DNA of 64,000 nt from Clostridia bacterium (lineage in GTDB: Bacteria > Bacillota > Clostridia > Oscillospirales > CAG-272), in the NCBI GenBank assembly GCA_017462385.1, contig JAFTRE010000023.1, forward strand, positions 1 to 64,000, in the 5' to 3' direction. Position 1 is the stretch's first letter, and every line of letters starts with the position of its first letter. Both the position numbers and the translations under genes were made by a program. Below are positions 42,294 through 51,211 of the stretch, one piece after another. Under the pieces are notes generated by a model, which was not told where the DNA came from, searched no databases, and saw only the letters and a program-made list of their open reading frames with translations.

Positions 42294-43219
42294 GAATACT
42301 TTTCATGGGCACTCCCGATTTCGCACTTTTCTCGCTTCGCGCGCTTGTCGAAGCGGGAGAGCAGGTCATCGGCGTCGTAACTCAGCCCGATAAGCCCAAA
42401 GGACGCGGTTATACATTAACGCCGCCGCCCGTCAAGGTCTACGCGAGCGAGCGGGGCATACCCGTATATCAGCCCGAAAAGGTAAAGGACGGCAGCTTTG
42501 ACGGGACACTGCGCGAGCTCGCTCCCGATGTTTGCGTGGTCGCCGCTTACGGCAAGCTGTTGCCCGAAAGCATTCTGACCATACCGAAATACGGCTGTAT
42601 CAATATCCACGGCTCGCTTTTGCCCGAATATCGCGGCGCCGCGCCTATGCAACGCGCCATTATAGACGGCAAAAAGATGACGGGTGTCACCATTCAGCAA
42701 ATGGCTTTGGGTATGGATACCGGAGATATTTTGTTTATGCGCGAGACCGAGATCGGCGAAAACGACAATTTCGAGGATATTCACGATCGCCTGGGCGTGC
42801 TTGGTGCCGAGGCTCTGCTTGAAACGCTGAAATTGCTCCGCGAGGGCAAGCTTGACCCCGTCAAGCAGGACGAAAGTCTTGCCACCTACGCCGCAAAGAT
42901 TGAAAAAGCCGATTGTGTTCTGGACTTTTCGCGCCCCGCTCGCGAACTTCACAATCAGATCCGCGGTATGTCACCTTTTCCGCTGGCGTTTACAAGACTT
43001 CCGAGCGGAAGCATGCTCAAGGTCACATCCGCCGAGGTGGTTGCGGAGGACGGAGAGGGCCCGACAGGGCAGGTCACCTCGCTGGACGGCGGCATCGTCG
43101 TGCAGTGCGGCAAGGGTAAGATACGCCTGACCGGGGTGCTGCCCGAGGGCAAGGGCAGAATGCCTGCCGCCGATTTTGTACGCGGACGCAAGGTCGCCGA
43201 GGGCGATATTTTAAAATAA
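42290..43219 (+). CDS. fmt: Methionyl-tRNA formyltransferase
   Basis: The 309-residue enzyme formylates initiator Met-tRNA. FMGTPDFALFSLRALVEAG is at the N-terminus, NIHGSLLPEYRGAAPMQRAI contains the catalytic Asn-His pair and the SLLP folate-site motif, and TGVTIQQMALGMDTGDIL has the catalytic Asp. KADCVLDFSRPARELHNQIR begins the C-terminal tRNA-binding domain. It is coupled to def by a 4-nt overlap, the usual arrangement. Confidence 0.97.
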   Translation: MRILFMGTPDFALFSLRALVEAGEQVIGVVTQPDKPKGRGYTLTPPPVKVYASERGIPVYQPEKVKDGSFDGTLRELAPDVCVVAAYGKLLPESILTIPKYGCINIHGSLLPEYRGAAPMQRAIIDGKKMTGVTIQQMALGMDTGDILFMRETEIGENDNFEDIHDRLGVLGAEALLETLKLLREGKLDPVKQDESLATYAAKIEKADCVLDFSRPARELHNQIRGMSPFPLAFTRLPSGSMLKVTSAEVVAEDGEGPTGQVTSLDGGIVVQCGKGKIRLTGVLPEGKGRMPAADFVRGRKVAEGDILK

Positions 43220-43234
43220 ATTCAGGGAATTATT

Positions 43235-43945
43235 ATGTTATACACGCTTTATTACTATTCGTATTGGCTGCTCATCCCCGCATTTCTTTTTGCGTTGTGG
43301 GCACAGATAAGAGTGCAGACCACTTTCAATAAAGCAAGCCGCTTTCACACGGGCATGACGGGCGCCGCCGCCGCGCGACGCATACTTGATTCAAACGGCT
43401 TGGCTCATGTGAGAATCGAGCGCGTTTCGGGACATCTGACCGATCACTACGACCCCCGCGCCAATGTTATACGTCTTTCCGAGAATGTGTTTGATAACAA
43501 TACCGCCGCGGCAGTGGGCGTTGCGGCGCATGAAGCGGGTCACGCCGTGCAGTACGCAACGGGCTATTCCGCCATAAGACTGCGCACAGCTATAATACCA
43601 ATATGTCAGGTCGGCTCGTATGCCGCCATGCCGCTGTTTTTGATTGGCATACTGCTCAGCTCCGTCGGCACCTTCGGCGGCGATATCGGTTACGGCTTTA
43701 TGCTGGCAGGTATACTGTTTTATTCGTTTGCAACACTGTTTCAGCTTGTGACACTGCCCGTTGAGTTCAACGCCAGCAACCGCGCCATGAAGGCGCTGGA
43801 GGGCGTGCACACCATGAGCGATGCCGAACTCGGTGAGTCACGGCGCGTGCTGAGTGCCGCTGCAATGACGTATGTCGCCGCGCTGGTAACATCACTGCTC
43901 AGCCTGCTGAGACTTATACTCATCGCCTCAGGGCGCAGGAGATAA
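43235..43945 (+). CDS. YugP-family membrane zinc metallopeptidase
   Basis: The 236-residue protein belongs to the DUF2248/YugP family of membrane metallopeptidases. An N-terminal membrane segment (residues 6-24) is followed by VIRLSENVFDNNTAAAVGVA and the zinc motif AHEAGHAVQYATGY. Two further membrane segments follow at about 113-135 and 145-166, then VEFNASNRAMKALEG and another at the C-terminus. The substrate is not known. The same gene stands between fmt and rsmB in many Clostridia. No clear ribosome binding site is visible 16 nt after fmt. Confidence 0.9.
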   Translation: MLYTLYYYSYWLLIPAFLFALWAQIRVQTTFNKASRFHTGMTGAAAARRILDSNGLAHVRIERVSGHLTDHYDPRANVIRLSENVFDNNTAAAVGVAAHEAGHAVQYATGYSAIRLRTAIIPICQVGSYAAMPLFLIGILLSSVGTFGGDIGYGFMLAGILFYSFATLFQLVTLPVEFNASNRAMKALEGVHTMSDAELGESRRVLSAAAMTYVAALVTSLLSLLRLILIASGRRR

Positions 43946-43947
43946 AA

Positions 43948-45252
43948 ATGAACGTTCGAGAGATCGCCCGGCGCACATTGCTTCGCATGAATGCGGCGGG
44001 CGGATATTCAAATCTGTCGCTTGACGCGGCGATAAAAAAATATGAAATGTCGCCGCGCGACCGCGCACTGCTGACACAGCTTGTCATGGGCGTGATCGAG
44101 CGGCAAACGACACTTGATTATTATATTTCGGCGCTGTCCAGCATGGATGATGCCAAGATCGAGCCCGAGGTGCGCATGATATTGCGGTTGGGGCTGTATC
44201 AGCTCATGTTTTGCGACCGCATACCCGCTCACGCGGCAGTGTCCGAGACTGTGTCGCTCGCGCCGCGCCGTGCGGCAGGCTTTGTAAACGCACTGCTTCG
44301 CAATTATTCGAGGCGCGGCGGGGAGGTCAAATTGCCCGACGCGGAAAGTGACCCTGTGGGTCATATTTCGGTCAAGTATTCGTTCCCGCGCTCTGTTTGC
44401 GAGCGATTTGTGTCGGAATACGGCGCGCAGCGCGCCGAAGCTATTTTTGCCGCCATGAACGAGCCGCCGCGGCTGACCTTGCGCGTTAATACCTGCCGCA
44501 CAACGCGGGACAAGCTGATCGCACGGCTGTGTTCCGAGGGCATCGAGGCGCGTCCCACACCGCTGGCGAGTACGGGTATTGTATTACCCAGCGTGCCCGT
44601 GACACAGCTGCCCGGGTTTGAGACAGGTGACTTTACCGTGCAGGACGAGGCATCACAGCTTTGTACCGCCGCGCTTGATGCGCGGGCGGGCATGAAAGTG
44701 ATAGACGTTTGCTCCGCGCCCGGCTCCAAAAGCTTCGGCGCGGCGATGGATATGGGCAATGACGGCGAGATACTGGCTTTTGATCTGCACGAGAGCAAGC
44801 TGTCGTTGATACGCTCGGGCGCCGAGCGACTGGGGCTTGATATCATAACTGCCGATTGCGCCAATGGCAGAGTGTTTGACGCTGCGCTTGCGGAATATGC
44901 CGACCGCGTCATTTGTGACGTGCCTTGCTCGGGGTACGGTGTCATGGCGAAAAAGCCCGAGATACGGCACAAAGACCCCGCCGAGTCGGCGCGCCTGCCC
45001 GAAATACAGTACGACATACTCCAAAATTGCTCCAAATACGTAAAGCACGGCGGCGTGCTGGTCTACTCCACCTGCACCTTGCTCCGCGCCGAAAACGATG
45101 AGATAATAGATAAATTTCTCGCCAACCACGCGGATTTTGCACTTGTGGGCTTTCATGCGGGCGAGCTGGATGTCCCTGAGGGACGCATAACGCTCGCGCC
45201 GGATACTCACTCCACCGACGGATTTTTTATAGCTAAACTGCAGCGTTGCTGA
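43948..45252 (+). CDS. rsmB: 16S rRNA (cytosine-967-C5)-methyltransferase
   Basis: The 434-residue protein has the N-terminal NusB-like RNA-binding domain (about 1-130, ARRTLLRMNAAGGYSNLSLD and LTQLVMGVIERQTTLDYYI). The Rossmann methyltransferase domain follows: VQDEASQLC, the SAM-binding VCSAPGSKS (PGGKT in many members), CDVPCSGYGVMAKKPEIRHK with one active-site Cys, and VYSTCTLLRAENDEII with the catalytic Cys. It is separated from the YugP gene by two bases and belongs to the def-fmt-yugP-rsmB string. Confidence 0.95.
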   Translation: MNVREIARRTLLRMNAAGGYSNLSLDAAIKKYEMSPRDRALLTQLVMGVIERQTTLDYYISALSSMDDAKIEPEVRMILRLGLYQLMFCDRIPAHAAVSETVSLAPRRAAGFVNALLRNYSRRGGEVKLPDAESDPVGHISVKYSFPRSVCERFVSEYGAQRAEAIFAAMNEPPRLTLRVNTCRTTRDKLIARLCSEGIEARPTPLASTGIVLPSVPVTQLPGFETGDFTVQDEASQLCTAALDARAGMKVIDVCSAPGSKSFGAAMDMGNDGEILAFDLHESKLSLIRSGAERLGLDIITADCANGRVFDAALAEYADRVICDVPCSGYGVMAKKPEIRHKDPAESARLPEIQYDILQNCSKYVKHGGVLVYSTCTLLRAENDEIIDKFLANHADFALVGFHAGELDVPEGRITLAPDTHSTDGFFIAKLQRC

Positions 45253-45262
45253 AAGGATATAC

Positions 45263-47266
45263 ATGAATACACAAAATAAATTTCTTCCCGTGTCGCGCGC
45301 CGATATGGAGGCGCTGGGCTGGGATACGCCCGATTTTGTCTATGTTTGCGGTGACGCATATGTCGATCACCCCTCGTTCGGCGCGGCCATAATCAGCCGG
45401 GTGCTTCAGAATGCGGGTTATCGCGTTGCCATGCTCGCACAGCCGGATTTTCACTCTGCCGACGATTTTCGCCGTTTCGGCAGACCCCGCCTCGGCTTTC
45501 TCGTCAGCGCGGGCAATATCGACTCAATGGTCGCGCATTACAGTGTCGCGAAAAAGCGCCGCGGTTATGACTACTATTCGCCCGGTGGCAAAACAGGTCT
45601 GCGCCCCGACCGCGCTTGTATCGTTTATACCAACCGCATACGCGAGGCGTGGGGAGATGTTCCCGTAATACTGGGCGGGCTTGAAGCCTCGCTTCGCCGT
45701 TTTGCTCACTATGACTATTGGGATGACCGCGTCCGCACCTCAGTGCTTATCGATTCGGGCGCCGATATGCTGACGTACGGCATGGGCGAGAAAATATTGC
45801 TTCGCATCGCCGAGCTGCTTGACCGTGGTGTGCCGATACATAAAATACGCGATGTGCGCGGAACTGTCTGGATCGGCAAGCCCGAGGACAAGATACATTA
45901 TCCTCTTGCGGCAACATACGATTTTGCAAAGCTGGCGAGTGACAAGAAATACTACGCCGAGGCGTTCGCCGTGCAGTATAAAAATCAGGATGCCATATAC
46001 GGCAAGGCGATAGCCGAGCGCTACGGTAACCGTTTGCTGGTCGCAAATCCTCCCATGCCGCCGCTGGAGCGCGAGGAGCTTGACCGCGTTTACGACCTGC
46101 CCTATGTCCGCGACTATCACCCCATGTACAAGAGCATGGGCGGCGTGCCCGCCATCGAGGAGGTCAAATTCTCGGTGACGCATAACCGCGGCTGCTTCGG
46201 CGCGTGTAATTTCTGCGCGCTGGCGTTCCATCAAGGACGCGCGGTGCGTTCGCGAAGCATAGAGAGCTGTGTCAAGGAGGCCGAAAAGATCACAAAGCTT
46301 GACGGCTTTAAGGGATATATTCACGACGTCGGCGGGCCTACTGCCAACTTTCGCGGTCCTGCCTGCAAAAAGCAGCTGACGGCGGGCGTTTGCGCCGAAC
46401 GGCGTTGTTTGGCGCCCACGCCGTGTAAGCAGCTTATAGTCGATCATTCGGAATATATTGAGCTTATACGCCGCATCGAGGCGGTGCCGGGGGTTAAGAG
46501 GGTGTTTATACGTTCGGGTATACGCTTTGATTACGTTATGGCGGATGAAAATGACGCTTTCTTCAAAAAACTGGTGCGGGATAACGTCAGCGGACAGCTC
46601 AAGGTCGCGCCCGAGCATTGCTCGGCGGGCGTGCTTGCTTGCATGGGTAAGCCCGACTTTTCGGTGTTCAACCGATTCCGCGCTAAGTATTTCAAGCTGA
46701 GCGCCGCGGCGGGTAAGGAGCAGTATCTGGTGCCGTATCTCATGTCCTCGCATCCGGGATCTACGCTGAACGACGCCATCGAGCTTGCATATCAGCTCAA
46801 GCAGGATAAGGTTGCGCCCGAGCAGGTGCAGGACTTTTATCCAACACCCGGAACGGCATCGACGGTCATGTATTACACGGGTCACGACCCTTTCACGGGT
46901 AAGGCTGTTTACGTTGCGGACGAAAAGGAAAAAAGGCTTCAGCGCGCGCTTCTTCAGCCTACCAAGCCCGAAAACGCGGCACTTGTGCGCGAGGCGCTTC
47001 GCCGAGCGGGACGCGATGACCTTATCGGATACGATAAGGATTGCATAATCCGTCCCGATAAAAACGATAAGACGTGGCAGCCGCAACAGGGGGCGGGACA
47101 GCGCCCGAGATCAGGTCAGGGACGCGGGCAGAGCAGAAACACCGCTTCAAGACAGGGTGGCAAAGGGGCAAAGCCTGCCGACCGCCGCGGCTCAAAGCCG
47201 CAGGCAAAGGCGGTTGGACGCAACAGCTCGCGGCCGAACACAAAAAACCAAAAACGGAAAAAATAA
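45263..47266 (+). CDS. YgiQ-family radical SAM protein
   Basis: The 667-residue protein fits the YgiQ family. The N-terminal part has ALGWDTPDFVYVCGDAYVDH and PVILGGLEASLRRFAHYDYW. The radical SAM cluster is CxxxCxxC in NRGCFGACNFCALAFHQGR at about residues 305-325. QLKVAPEHCSAGVLACMGKP and DFYPTPGTASTVMYYTG follow. The last 70 residues are a Gly/Gln/Arg/Lys-rich, disordered, very basic tail. The reaction of the family is not established. GAAAGG precedes the start. It takes the place where rlmN, prpC and prkC usually follow rsmB. Confidence 0.92.
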   Translation: MNTQNKFLPVSRADMEALGWDTPDFVYVCGDAYVDHPSFGAAIISRVLQNAGYRVAMLAQPDFHSADDFRRFGRPRLGFLVSAGNIDSMVAHYSVAKKRRGYDYYSPGGKTGLRPDRACIVYTNRIREAWGDVPVILGGLEASLRRFAHYDYWDDRVRTSVLIDSGADMLTYGMGEKILLRIAELLDRGVPIHKIRDVRGTVWIGKPEDKIHYPLAATYDFAKLASDKKYYAEAFAVQYKNQDAIYGKAIAERYGNRLLVANPPMPPLEREELDRVYDLPYVRDYHPMYKSMGGVPAIEEVKFSVTHNRGCFGACNFCALAFHQGRAVRSRSIESCVKEAEKITKLDGFKGYIHDVGGPTANFRGPACKKQLTAGVCAERRCLAPTPCKQLIVDHSEYIELIRRIEAVPGVKRVFIRSGIRFDYVMADENDAFFKKLVRDNVSGQLKVAPEHCSAGVLACMGKPDFSVFNRFRAKYFKLSAAAGKEQYLVPYLMSSHPGSTLNDAIELAYQLKQDKVAPEQVQDFYPTPGTASTVMYYTGHDPFTGKAVYVADEKEKRLQRALLQPTKPENAALVREALRRAGRDDLIGYDKDCIIRPDKNDKTWQPQQGAGQRPRSGQGRGQSRNTASRQGGKGAKPADRRGSKPQAKAVGRNSSRPNTKNQKRKK

Positions 47267-47270
47267 AATA

Positions 47271-47310
47271 TAAAAGCAGACAGCGGTTTGAATAGCTGTC
47301 TGCTTTTATA
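47271..47310. terminator. Bidirectional terminator between YgiQ and spoVM
   Basis: TAAAAGCAGACAGC pairs with GCTGTCTGCTTTTA around GGTTTGAATA. T-rich runs lie on both sides. It separates two convergent genes. Confidence 0.8.
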
Positions 47311-47397
47311 TTAGTGTTTTTTCTCCTTTTTGATGCCGAAAAACCGCCGCAGGACGGGTGCCAAAAAGGCGGGCGAGCGAACTATTACTATTTTCAT
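47311..47397 (-). CDS. spoVM: Stage V sporulation protein M-like small protein
   Basis: A 28-codon ORF has an excellent ribosome binding site (GCGGAGGTAGTC before ATG). The product begins MKIVIVRSPAFLAPVLRRFF and ends in a basic tail. Aligned without gaps to SpoVM of Bacillus subtilis as I know it, it keeps Met1, Lys2, Pro9, Phe11, Leu12, Arg17 and Gly21, with hydrophobic residues in matching places. SpoVM is an amphipathic helix that recognises membrane curvature of the forespore and anchors the coat protein SpoIVA. It lies directly downstream of thiN, the same neighbour as in Bacillus. CATAAAAT (47426-47433, - strand) resembles a sigma-E -10 element. Confidence 0.82.
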   Translation of the reverse strand: MKIVIVRSPAFLAPVLRRFFGIKKEKKH

Positions 47398-47454
47398 GAC
47401 TACCTCCGCAGGTTTATTTGTTAACATTTTATGCCGTGCGGCGGCGTTTTGTCA

Positions 47455-48087
47455 TTACTGTTTTGCGTCTCTGCTCTCGACTATGAACAGCCCGCCCTTT
47501 TTGACCGAGACCAGCGCGCAGTTTTCGGTTATCTCGTTTGATACCGCGAACTGTAGCCGTGTTGTCAGCGTGGCGTTGCTCAGCGGATATTTGCAGCCCT
47601 CGACCGACACGCCCTTGACCTTTGCGTCGGCGGCGAGCAGTGAGAGATATTTGTAGCCCGAGCGGGGCAGCAGTGTGCTGGTGCTTTTGATATAGCGTAT
47701 GCGATTGTCGCCGCTGAGTGCGATGGCGTGTATGCCGCGCTCGTAAAGGTCAACAAGTATACCCATGACGGACAGCGTGTGGTCCAGTCTGCCGTCCAGT
47801 CCGCCGACAATGACTATGTCGTCAGCTCCACGTACTATTGCCGCCTCGACGGCAAGCTGTGTGTCGGTCAGATCCTTTTCGGGCGGGAAATTGAGCCGCT
47901 CGGCGCCTTCGGGTATATTTGTGTCGCCAAGTGAGTCCATGTCGCCTAACATTATGTCGACGCGCTCGCCAAGAAGCTTGGCGTTGCGAAGCCCCGAATC
48001 GGCGGCGATGGTGAGATCGCCCGACTTTGGATGTTCGGTTATATTGTCGGGCGAAATGCGGCCGCCCGCGTATATAAATGCTCTCAT
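47455..48087 (-). CDS. thiN: Thiamine pyrophosphokinase
   Basis: The 210-residue enzyme transfers pyrophosphate from ATP to thiamine, making TPP. AADSGLRNAKLLGERVDIML and GDMDSLGD hold the N-terminal catalytic Asp cluster, FPPEKDLTDTQLAVEAA follows, and GGLDGRLDHTLSVMGIL gives the ATP site; the C-terminal beta sandwich has SVEGCKYPLSNATL. It uses thiamine imported by ThiT, whose gene here is under TPP riboswitch control; thiN itself has no riboswitch. It lies 2 nt after a DUF1934 gene and upstream of spoVM. Confidence 0.95.
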   Translation of the reverse strand: MRAFIYAGGRISPDNITEHPKSGDLTIAADSGLRNAKLLGERVDIMLGDMDSLGDTNIPEGAERLNFPPEKDLTDTQLAVEAAIVRGADDIVIVGGLDGRLDHTLSVMGILVDLYERGIHAIALSGDNRIRYIKSTSTLLPRSGYKYLSLLAADAKVKGVSVEGCKYPLSNATLTTRLQFAVSNEITENCALVSVKKGGLFIVESRDAKQ

Positions 48088-48089
48088 TT

Positions 48090-48560
48090 TTATTGCTTAT
48101 CCTCGAATATAGTTACATTCATGAATGTGCGGGCGTGACCGCTGCCGGCAAGCTCGGTGATATAGTCAAGCTCCAGTGTGCCGTCAATGTGCAGACGGTT
48201 GATGATAGTGCGGGTGAAAAGTTCCATGCGAAAGGGCATGATGGGGGTATGGTAGGTGCAGGTGTGGTGCAGACCGGGACTGAATACCATGGTGGTGGCG
48301 GCCTCACCGTCGCGGAACATGGTCAGCGTGTCGGGCTTTGTTTTGTCGAAGATCAGGTGTGTGGACGAGCCCTCAAGCCCGGAAAGCTCACTCTCGTCAT
48401 AGCAAATGTCTATTTTGTCTCCATCAACGGTCATGACAGCCTCGGTAAACATTTCGATGCGTTGCGGCTCGGCGTCTTTTTCAAATTTTGTTATTTTTGC
48501 CGTTGCGGCATCCACCTCATATCGGGTGGAGATCATTTTGAGTGTTATATCCTTTTTCAT
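48090..48560 (-). CDS. DUF1934 (YwiB-like) beta-barrel protein
   Basis: The 156-residue protein fits the DUF1934 family, lipocalin-like small beta barrels with no known activity. It begins MKKDITLKMISTRYEV and contains THLIFDKTKPDTLTMFRDGE, MVFSPGLHHTCTYHTPIMPF and LELDYITEL, the characteristic late strands. The Met at 48560 is preferred because the upstream in-frame part would extend the barrel by 21 residues with a hydrophobic unrelated segment. AAGG lies about 12 nt before it, a weak site. It is followed by thiN. Confidence 0.8.
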   Translation of the reverse strand: MKKDITLKMISTRYEVDAATAKITKFEKDAEPQRIEMFTEAVMTVDGDKIDICYDESELSGLEGSSTHLIFDKTKPDTLTMFRDGEAATTMVFSPGLHHTCTYHTPIMPFRMELFTRTIINRLHIDGTLELDYITELAGSGHARTFMNVTIFEDKQ

Positions 48561-48638
48561 ACGTGCGTGTACCTTGTGCAATATTATTACCAATATTATA
48601 TAACTTCGCGGGAGTGCTGTCAAGTCCCCAAAACATAC

Positions 48639-48667
48639 TTGACAAGCAGGGCGGGGGAGAGTATAAT
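48639..48667 (+). promoter_or_regulatory. Perfect consensus promoter for the glycerol-1-phosphate dehydrogenase operon
   Basis: TTGACA (48639-48644) and TATAAT (48662-48667) are separated by 17 nt, 38 nt before the start codon. Confidence 0.87.
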
Positions 48668-48705
48668 TATAATGAAAAAATATTTTTATAAGAGGTATTC
48701 AAAAA

Positions 48706-49986
48706 ATGGATCTTCAGAAAATACTCAATGACCTTAAGAATTGCCCTTGCGGCAAAGAGCATACCATGGCTACCCGTGTGGTCGAGATCTCCAGCGGCGC
48801 TACCGCGCGCGTGGGTCAGATACTGACTGATGCAGGCTTCCCCAAAAAGCTGCTTTTGGTTGCAGACGAAAACACGCTCGGAGCATCCGCGGGCTTGCTT
48901 GAGTCGCTCAACGACGCCGGTTTTGAGACTAAAAAGATCATATACAAAAACATGATGTACGCAAAGGTCGAGCAGGTAAACGAGCTTAAGGCGCTGTGCT
49001 CGGATATCGATGGCATTATTTCGGTCGGTACAGGCTCGCTCAACGACATCTGCCGCGTCACCGCTTTTGACATGAAAAAACGTTTCTGCATTTTCGCTAC
49101 CGCACCTTCGATGGACGGCTTCGCGTCCGATACCGCGCCCATCATCGAGAACAACTTCAAGAATTCCTGGAAGGCCGAACAGCCAGAGGTCATTATCGCC
49201 GACACCAAAATACTCGCAAAGGCTCCTGTCGAGCTTAAAGCTGCGGGCTTTGGCGACATGGTCGCAAAATACATAGGCATTCTCGACTGGAGAATTGCCA
49301 ATCTGCTCATCGATGAATATTACTGCCCCGCAGTTGCCGATATCACTATGCAGGGACTTAACAAGGTCGTCGCTCTTGCCGATAAGGTCACCGAGGAGGA
49401 CGAGGCAGCCGCAGGCAGTATCATGGAGGGCTTGGTTCTGTCCGGCATTGGTATGAAGCTGGCTATGTCCTCGCGTCCCGCGTCGGGCGCCGAGCACGTG
49501 GTTTCTCACTTCTGGGAGTGCTATAAGCTGGCTCGCGGTATTTGGCCCGAGTTCCACGGCAAAAAGGTCGGTGTGGCATCTGTGCTCATCAACCGCATCT
49601 ACCGCAACATAGCCGACCGCGTGGTCGATGTCGATCCTATTGCCGATCCTACCGATTGGGATGACGTTCGCGCACAGTTCTCGCCCGAGCAGATCCCCGA
49701 GCTTATGAAGCTCAACACACCTACCATCACCGATAAGATAGACCCCGCGCGTCTTAAGGCTTGCTGGCCCGAGATCCGCAGACTTATCAAGGAGATACTG
49801 CCCACAGACGAGCAGCTGATGAGCATGATGAAGGCTGCGGGCGCCGTTACCGAGCCCGAGGATGTTCATGTTTCGCCCGAGCTGCTCGTGACAGGTCTGC
49901 GCTACCACGCATATATGCGCTACAGAGTATTGTTGACAAGACTGATGCCCATGCTTCAGCTTGATATCATGGATTTTCTGAACTGA
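48706..49986 (+). CDS. egsA: sn-Glycerol-1-phosphate dehydrogenase
   Basis: The 426-residue protein fits the AraM/EgsA family, metal-dependent dehydrogenases that reduce dihydroxyacetone phosphate to sn-glycerol 1-phosphate. IISVGTGSLNDICRVTAF is the NAD(P) loop, FATAPSMDGFASDTAPII follows, and the metal ligands are Asp in AGFGDMVAKYIG, His in SGAEHVVSHFWE and His in PEFHGKKVGVAS. In archaea the product starts ether lipids; in Bacillus AraM feeds heptaprenylglyceryl phosphate synthesis. No PcrB or lipid synthase is present here. GAGG lies before the start. A membrane protein gene follows after one base. Confidence 0.92.
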   Translation: MDLQKILNDLKNCPCGKEHTMATRVVEISSGATARVGQILTDAGFPKKLLLVADENTLGASAGLLESLNDAGFETKKIIYKNMMYAKVEQVNELKALCSDIDGIISVGTGSLNDICRVTAFDMKKRFCIFATAPSMDGFASDTAPIIENNFKNSWKAEQPEVIIADTKILAKAPVELKAAGFGDMVAKYIGILDWRIANLLIDEYYCPAVADITMQGLNKVVALADKVTEEDEAAAGSIMEGLVLSGIGMKLAMSSRPASGAEHVVSHFWECYKLARGIWPEFHGKKVGVASVLINRIYRNIADRVVDVDPIADPTDWDDVRAQFSPEQIPELMKLNTPTITDKIDPARLKACWPEIRRLIKEILPTDEQLMSMMKAAGAVTEPEDVHVSPELLVTGLRYHAYMRYRVLLTRLMPMLQLDIMDFLN

Positions 49987-49987
49987 A

Positions 49988-50416
49988 ATGAAAAATAAAA
50001 AACACAAAAAAGCATCCGGCGGGCTCGAGAGGGTCACACCGAGCGAAAAAAAACCGTTCAACTGGCGCCTTCTTCTAGTGCTGGCTTGCAACACGGTCAT
50101 ATTATTTTCTGTATACCGTGTGGCAATAACATTTCATTATTTTGAAATAGTGCTGGGCATTTATCTGGCGGCAACGGCGGGTTTGACATTGGCTTATGTC
50201 ATATACAATCGCGGATTTACCCGCCGCGGTGTCACCGCTGAGATGCTACCCGATACCATGTCCGCCGAGGAGAAATGCGAATTTATAGCCGACGGTGAAC
50301 GCAGACTGAAAAAGTCCAAGTGGATGCTGACAATACTTATACCTCTTATCATCACGTTTACATACGATCTTATGGAGCTGTTTTTGTTTGACCGCTTCGC
50401 AGGACTTTTCGGTTAA
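49988..50416 (+). CDS. Membrane protein of unknown function
   Basis: I do not recognise this 142-residue protein. The first 25 residues are basic (MKNKKHKKASGG), then three hydrophobic segments follow at about 27-45, 50-72 and 112-130, with a charged loop (GFTRRGVTAEMLPDTMSAEE) between the second and third. It is one base after the glycerol-1-phosphate dehydrogenase stop and 16 nt before the yycJ-like gene, so it is part of that operon. A role with the dehydrogenase cannot be deduced. Confidence 0.75.
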   Translation: MKNKKHKKASGGLERVTPSEKKPFNWRLLLVLACNTVILFSVYRVAITFHYFEIVLGIYLAATAGLTLAYVIYNRGFTRRGVTAEMLPDTMSAEEKCEFIADGERRLKKSKWMLTILIPLIITFTYDLMELFLFDRFAGLFG

Positions 50417-50432
50417 GTGAAAGAGGGGTCAA

Positions 50433-51209
50433 ATGTCTTATCATATCCGTTCGCTTTATTCGGGCTCTTCGGGTAATGCGGTGCTGCTGTCGGCGGCGGG
50501 AGTAAATATACTCATCGACGCCGGCAAAAGCGCCCGCTCGTTGTGTACGGCGCTTAACGCCGCAGGGGCCGATATCAAGGGCATAGATGCCATATTTATA
50601 ACGCATGAGCACGCCGATCACACGGGTGCGCTCGAAATAATTTCAAAAAAATACAGCATTCCTGTGCATATGACGGCGGCAAGCGCCTCGGGTATGCACA
50701 TGGGGGAATATCTGCGGGGAGCGGCGGTAATTCACACGCCGCTTTTCAATGTCAGCGTCGGCGCGCTGGAGGTGACATCCTTTACAACATCGCATGACAG
50801 CGCCTGTTGTGTGGGCTACAAGGTTGAGTTTGACGATGATGAGGGTCATCATGCCGTGGGGCTTGCGACCGATACAGGCTGTGTCACAGAGTCAATGCGG
50901 CAGTCGCTGACGGGCTGTGAGTCTGTGATACTGGAATGCAACCACGATCCCGATCTGCTCAGGTTTGGACCGTATCCTTATCAGCTCAAGCAGCGCATAG
51001 GCTCGCGTTACGGGCATTTGTCAAATGATGACTGTGCCGCCTTTGCCGCCTTGCTTGCCGAGTCGGGAACACGCCGCTTTTTGCTGGCCCACCTGAGCCG
51101 CGAGAACAACACGCCCACTCACGCGCTTGCCGCTGTCCGCGCCGCAGTGCCGGATGAGAGTATAGATATTCTGGTCGCGTCCCCCGACGTACCGGTGGAG
51201 TTGATATAG
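50433..51209 (+). CDS. walJ: MBL-fold metallo-hydrolase of the YycJ/WalJ type
   Basis: The 258-residue protein begins SLYSGSSGNAVLLSAAGVNI, the start typical of YycJ/WalJ. ILIDAGKSARSL and the metal signature ITHEHADHTGAL (HxHxDH) follow; LATDTGC carries the bridging Asp and LECNHDPDLL and LAHLSRENNTPTHALAAV the later ligands. In Bacillus the protein influences coordination of cell division with replication and is encoded in the walRK locus beside rlmH. The walRK kinase genes are absent here but the rlmH neighbour is kept, 2 nt downstream. Confidence 0.92.
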   Translation: MSYHIRSLYSGSSGNAVLLSAAGVNILIDAGKSARSLCTALNAAGADIKGIDAIFITHEHADHTGALEIISKKYSIPVHMTAASASGMHMGEYLRGAAVIHTPLFNVSVGALEVTSFTTSHDSACCVGYKVEFDDDEGHHAVGLATDTGCVTESMRQSLTGCESVILECNHDPDLLRFGPYPYQLKQRIGSRYGHLSNDDCAAFAALLAESGTRRFLLAHLSRENNTPTHALAAVRAAVPDESIDILVASPDVPVELI

Positions 51210-51211
51210 TT

